From assembly GCA_028818695.1 (NCBI GenBank), contig JAPPNK010000015.1:70497-134496 (forward strand): DNA of 64,000 bases, in the 5' to 3' direction. The translations under genes and the position numbers were made by a program. Origin of the DNA: Candidatus Poribacteria bacterium. GTDB lineage: Bacteria; Poribacteria; WGA-4E; GCA-2687025. Below, one piece after another: positions 62,409 through 64,000 of the stretch. Below the pieces are notes generated by a model that was given only the letters and a program-made list of their open reading frames with translations, was not told the origin of the DNA and made no database searches. Within the stretch, counting starts at the first letter, position 1, and the number at the start of each line of letters is the position of its first letter.

Positions 62409-63289
62409 CGCTGCTGGGCATCGACGGAGGGGGCAGCAGGGTTCGCGCTCTCTTGACAAGAAACGGCGTCGAAATCGGACGCGCCGAAAGCGGTCCCGGC
62501 AACCCGCTCTCTGCCGGCTTTGAAACGGCGGAGGCGAACATAAAACGGGCGGCGGAGAAAGCCTGCCAAGACGCCGGCGGTCTGCGCGTCGTTGACGCCG
62601 CATGCGTCGGGCTGGCGGGCGTTGGGCGTCCGTCTGCCGCCGAGAAGATGCGGGACGCCCTGCGCCGCATCGGTTTTCCGTCTAGGACGTTGTTGACGCA
62701 TGACGCGCGCATTGCGCTCGCAGGCGCGGCGTGGCGGGACAGCGGCGTGGCGCTGATCGCCGGCTCCGGCTCCATCTGCTACGGGCGTTCCGAATCGGGC
62801 GTAGAGGCGCGCTGCGGCGGGTGGGGAAGCCTGCTGGACGACGCCGGCGGCGGATACGCTGTCGGGCTGGCGGGATTTCGGGCGGCGATGCGGGCGTACG
62901 ACGGACGGCTCGATTCGCGCGTTCTGTTGGAGTCGGCGCTGGAGTTTTGCGGCGTCGATTCGGCGGAGGAGATCGTCGCGTGGAAAGGTTTGGTTGAAAA
63001 AAGCGTCGTGGCTGAGTTCGCCCCCCGCGTCTTTTCAGCGGCGGAGACGGGCTGTCCAGAAGCGGCGCGCATCGTTCAGGAAGGCGCGGGAGAGCTGGCG
63101 GCAATGGCGGCGGTCGTTGCGGACAGGTTGGGTTTTGGGAAATCGGCGCGCGTCTGGGCGGCGGGCGGACTGGCGAAGGCGTACCCGTCCTATGTTTCGG
63201 CGATGGCGGAAGCGTCCAGTTTAAGGTTTTCCCCCGCGCAGAACGACGGCGCCGCCGGAGCCGTCTTTTTGGCAAAGCTGCTGTTGTAG
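62405..63289 (+). CDS. BadF/BcrA-type kinase, GlcNAc kinase-like
   Basis: 294 residues. Actin-like ATPase fold: LLGIDGGGSRVRALLT phosphate loop, GPGNPLSAGFETA, LTHDARIALAGA with the catalytic Asp, VALIAGSGSICYG, GGWGSLLDDAGGGYAVG, and a C-terminal glycine loop VWAAGGLAKA. This pattern is that of eukaryote-like GlcNAc kinases in the BadF/BadG/BcrA/BcrD family. It likely phosphorylates an amino sugar, possibly in murein recycling. Last gene of the permease operon. Confidence 0.87.
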   Translation: MTLLGIDGGGSRVRALLTRNGVEIGRAESGPGNPLSAGFETAEANIKRAAEKACQDAGGLRVVDAACVGLAGVGRPSAAEKMRDALRRIGFPSRTLLTHDARIALAGAAWRDSGVALIAGSGSICYGRSESGVEARCGGWGSLLDDAGGGYAVGLAGFRAAMRAYDGRLDSRVLLESALEFCGVDSAEEIVAWKGLVEKSVVAEFAPRVFSAAETGCPEAARIVQEGAGELAAMAAVVADRLGFGKSARVWAAGGLAKAYPSYVSAMAEASSLRFSPAQNDGAAGAVFLAKLLL

Positions 63290-63373
63290 GCTCCTTGCGC
63301 CCTTCTCGTCTCAGCGTTCATTGCCGTTCAAAGTTCATCCTTGATCGATAACGCCGCCTTCAGCGCCGCAGGG

Positions 63374-64000
63374 CTATCCCGCTCTGCCGCCGAGCATTTC
63401 GGCGATCTCCTCCGGCAGCGTCACGCCCGCTTCTTTTTCAAACGCCTCCACGTTTTCGTAATCTTTCTTGAAGAGCGCGGCGATTTTAAGCCGTTTGTTC
63501 TCGTCCTCCGCCAGCTCCAATTTCACCTCATCCCATTTCTGAAGCCCCAGCCGCAATAAAACGCGCCCGCAGTATACCTGCATCGGCGCTTCGTTGGGCT
63601 TCATCTCGATAAACATCGTCATGTCCGCCTCCGCCTTTTCAAGCATGCCCTCCCGAAGGTATGCGGCGGCGCGGGCGATATAGGCATTGGAAAAGTCAGG
63701 GTCGATTTCAATCGCCTTGCCGCACTCCTCAATCGCCTTTTCAGGCTCGCCCATTCTGAAGTAAGCGTTAGCGCGGATGTGATAGGCGAGGGTAAGAGTC
63801 GGGTCGATTTCAATTGCCTTGCCGCACTCCTCAATCGCCTTTTCAAACTCGCCCATTTTGTAATATGCGGTGGCGCGGTTTTGATAGGCGAGGGCAATGG
63901 TCGGGTCGATTTCAATTGCTTTGCCGCACTCCTCAATCGCCCTTTCAAACTCGACCATTTTGACGTAAACGGCGGCGCGGTTTTGATAGGCGAGGGCAAT
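63374..64000 (-). CDS. TPR-repeat protein, 5' end outside the window
   Basis: At least 208 codons; the frame stays open through the window edge, so the true start is beyond 64000 and ATG 63958 is internal. At least four tetratricopeptide units such as KAIEECGKAIEIDPTLALAY-type, followed by a non-TPR C-terminal domain (LLRLGLQKWDEVKLELAEDE ... VTLPEEIAEMLGGRAG). A protein-interaction scaffold; partner unknown. Convergent with the kinase gene. Confidence 0.85.
   Translation of the reverse strand: MALAYQNRAAVYVKMVEFERAIEECGKAIEIDPTIALAYQNRATAYYKMGEFEKAIEECGKAIEIDPTLTLAYHIRANAYFRMGEPEKAIEECGKAIEIDPDFSNAYIARAAAYLREGMLEKAEADMTMFIEMKPNEAPMQVYCGRVLLRLGLQKWDEVKLELAEDENKRLKIAALFKKDYENVEAFEKEAGVTLPEEIAEMLGGRAG
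63699..64000. repeat. 102-bp DNA repeats within the TPR gene
   Basis: GGGTCGATTT recurs at 63699, 63801 and 63903, exactly 102 bp apart (34 codons, one TPR). The units are nearly identical in DNA, not only in protein, so they expanded recently and may continue past the window. Confidence 0.85.

Overview
The window is G+C-rich bacterial chromosome. I think it comes from a Candidatus Poribacteria-like (or related PVC/FCB-fringe) lineage. This rests on three things: two proteins share an NPFNPE-type FlgD-like C-terminal module, there is a planctomycete-style PSCyt1/DUF1549/DUF1553 plus DUF1501 pair beside a dockerin protein, and the surrounding mix of HEAT, TPR, DUF4214, RraA, PmoA-like and sugar-isomerase-like genes fits. 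No rRNA or tRNA gene was seen. Promoters look like a normal vegetative sigma factor (TTGACA-N17-TATnAT), and most genes sit in tight operons with ATGA or TGATG overlaps.

Layout. 1-10.97 kb: a hairpin repeat, a strong promoter and one giant secreted Ig-repeat adhesin-like protein. 10.97-20.4 kb: hisF with a HEAT protein, a ROK kinase, a TlpA-like lipoprotein, an unusual alpha-CTD/sigma-4 regulator, an operon of two membrane/stress proteins with larB and a TrmJ-like methyltransferase, and a LysM-M23 peptidase. 20.4-29 kb: RraA-like aldolase, a six-gene sugar operon (ROK fructokinase-like, DUF624, VOC, 2-hydroxyacid dehydrogenase, GH36-like, TolB-like), and two copies of a MITE-like element. 31.3-34.0 kb (minus): map, mqnE and an orphan DNA methyltransferase. 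34.2-38.3 kb: aldo/keto reductase, then heme genes chdC, a fused siroheme decarboxylase (ahbAB) and hemA. 38.5-48.9 kb: PSD1 cytochrome, DUF1501, DUF952, a large alpha/alpha-barrel protein and a dockerin protein. 52-53.7 kb: TIM-barrel isomerase and PmoA-like pair. 57.3-64 kb: GspC-like protein, dNTPase, DUF4214 protein, Opp/Dpp permeases, thiamine-binding-type protein, BadF/BcrA-type kinase and a TPR protein cut by the window edge.

The most novel part is a set of four two-gene cassettes at 29.3-31.2, 49.1-51.1, 53.7-54.9 and 54.9-57.2 kb. Each has a secreted, highly variable protein followed by a protein with one N-terminal membrane anchor. Three of the anchored proteins are clearly one family (motifs LVGxxYD, LLARAGR, LPNGE and a C-terminal DLGIID-like end). 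Two cassettes lie 20 kb apart yet share a nearly identical leader of about 150 bp that carries a 16-residue upstream ORF, preceded by arrays of TCGAC-N6-GTCGA palindromes spaced 20-21 bp. One cassette carries a decayed IS1-type transposase fragment, and another looks like a contingency gene with a C7 tract. I know of no named system with this layout, and its function is not deducible from the sequence alone.
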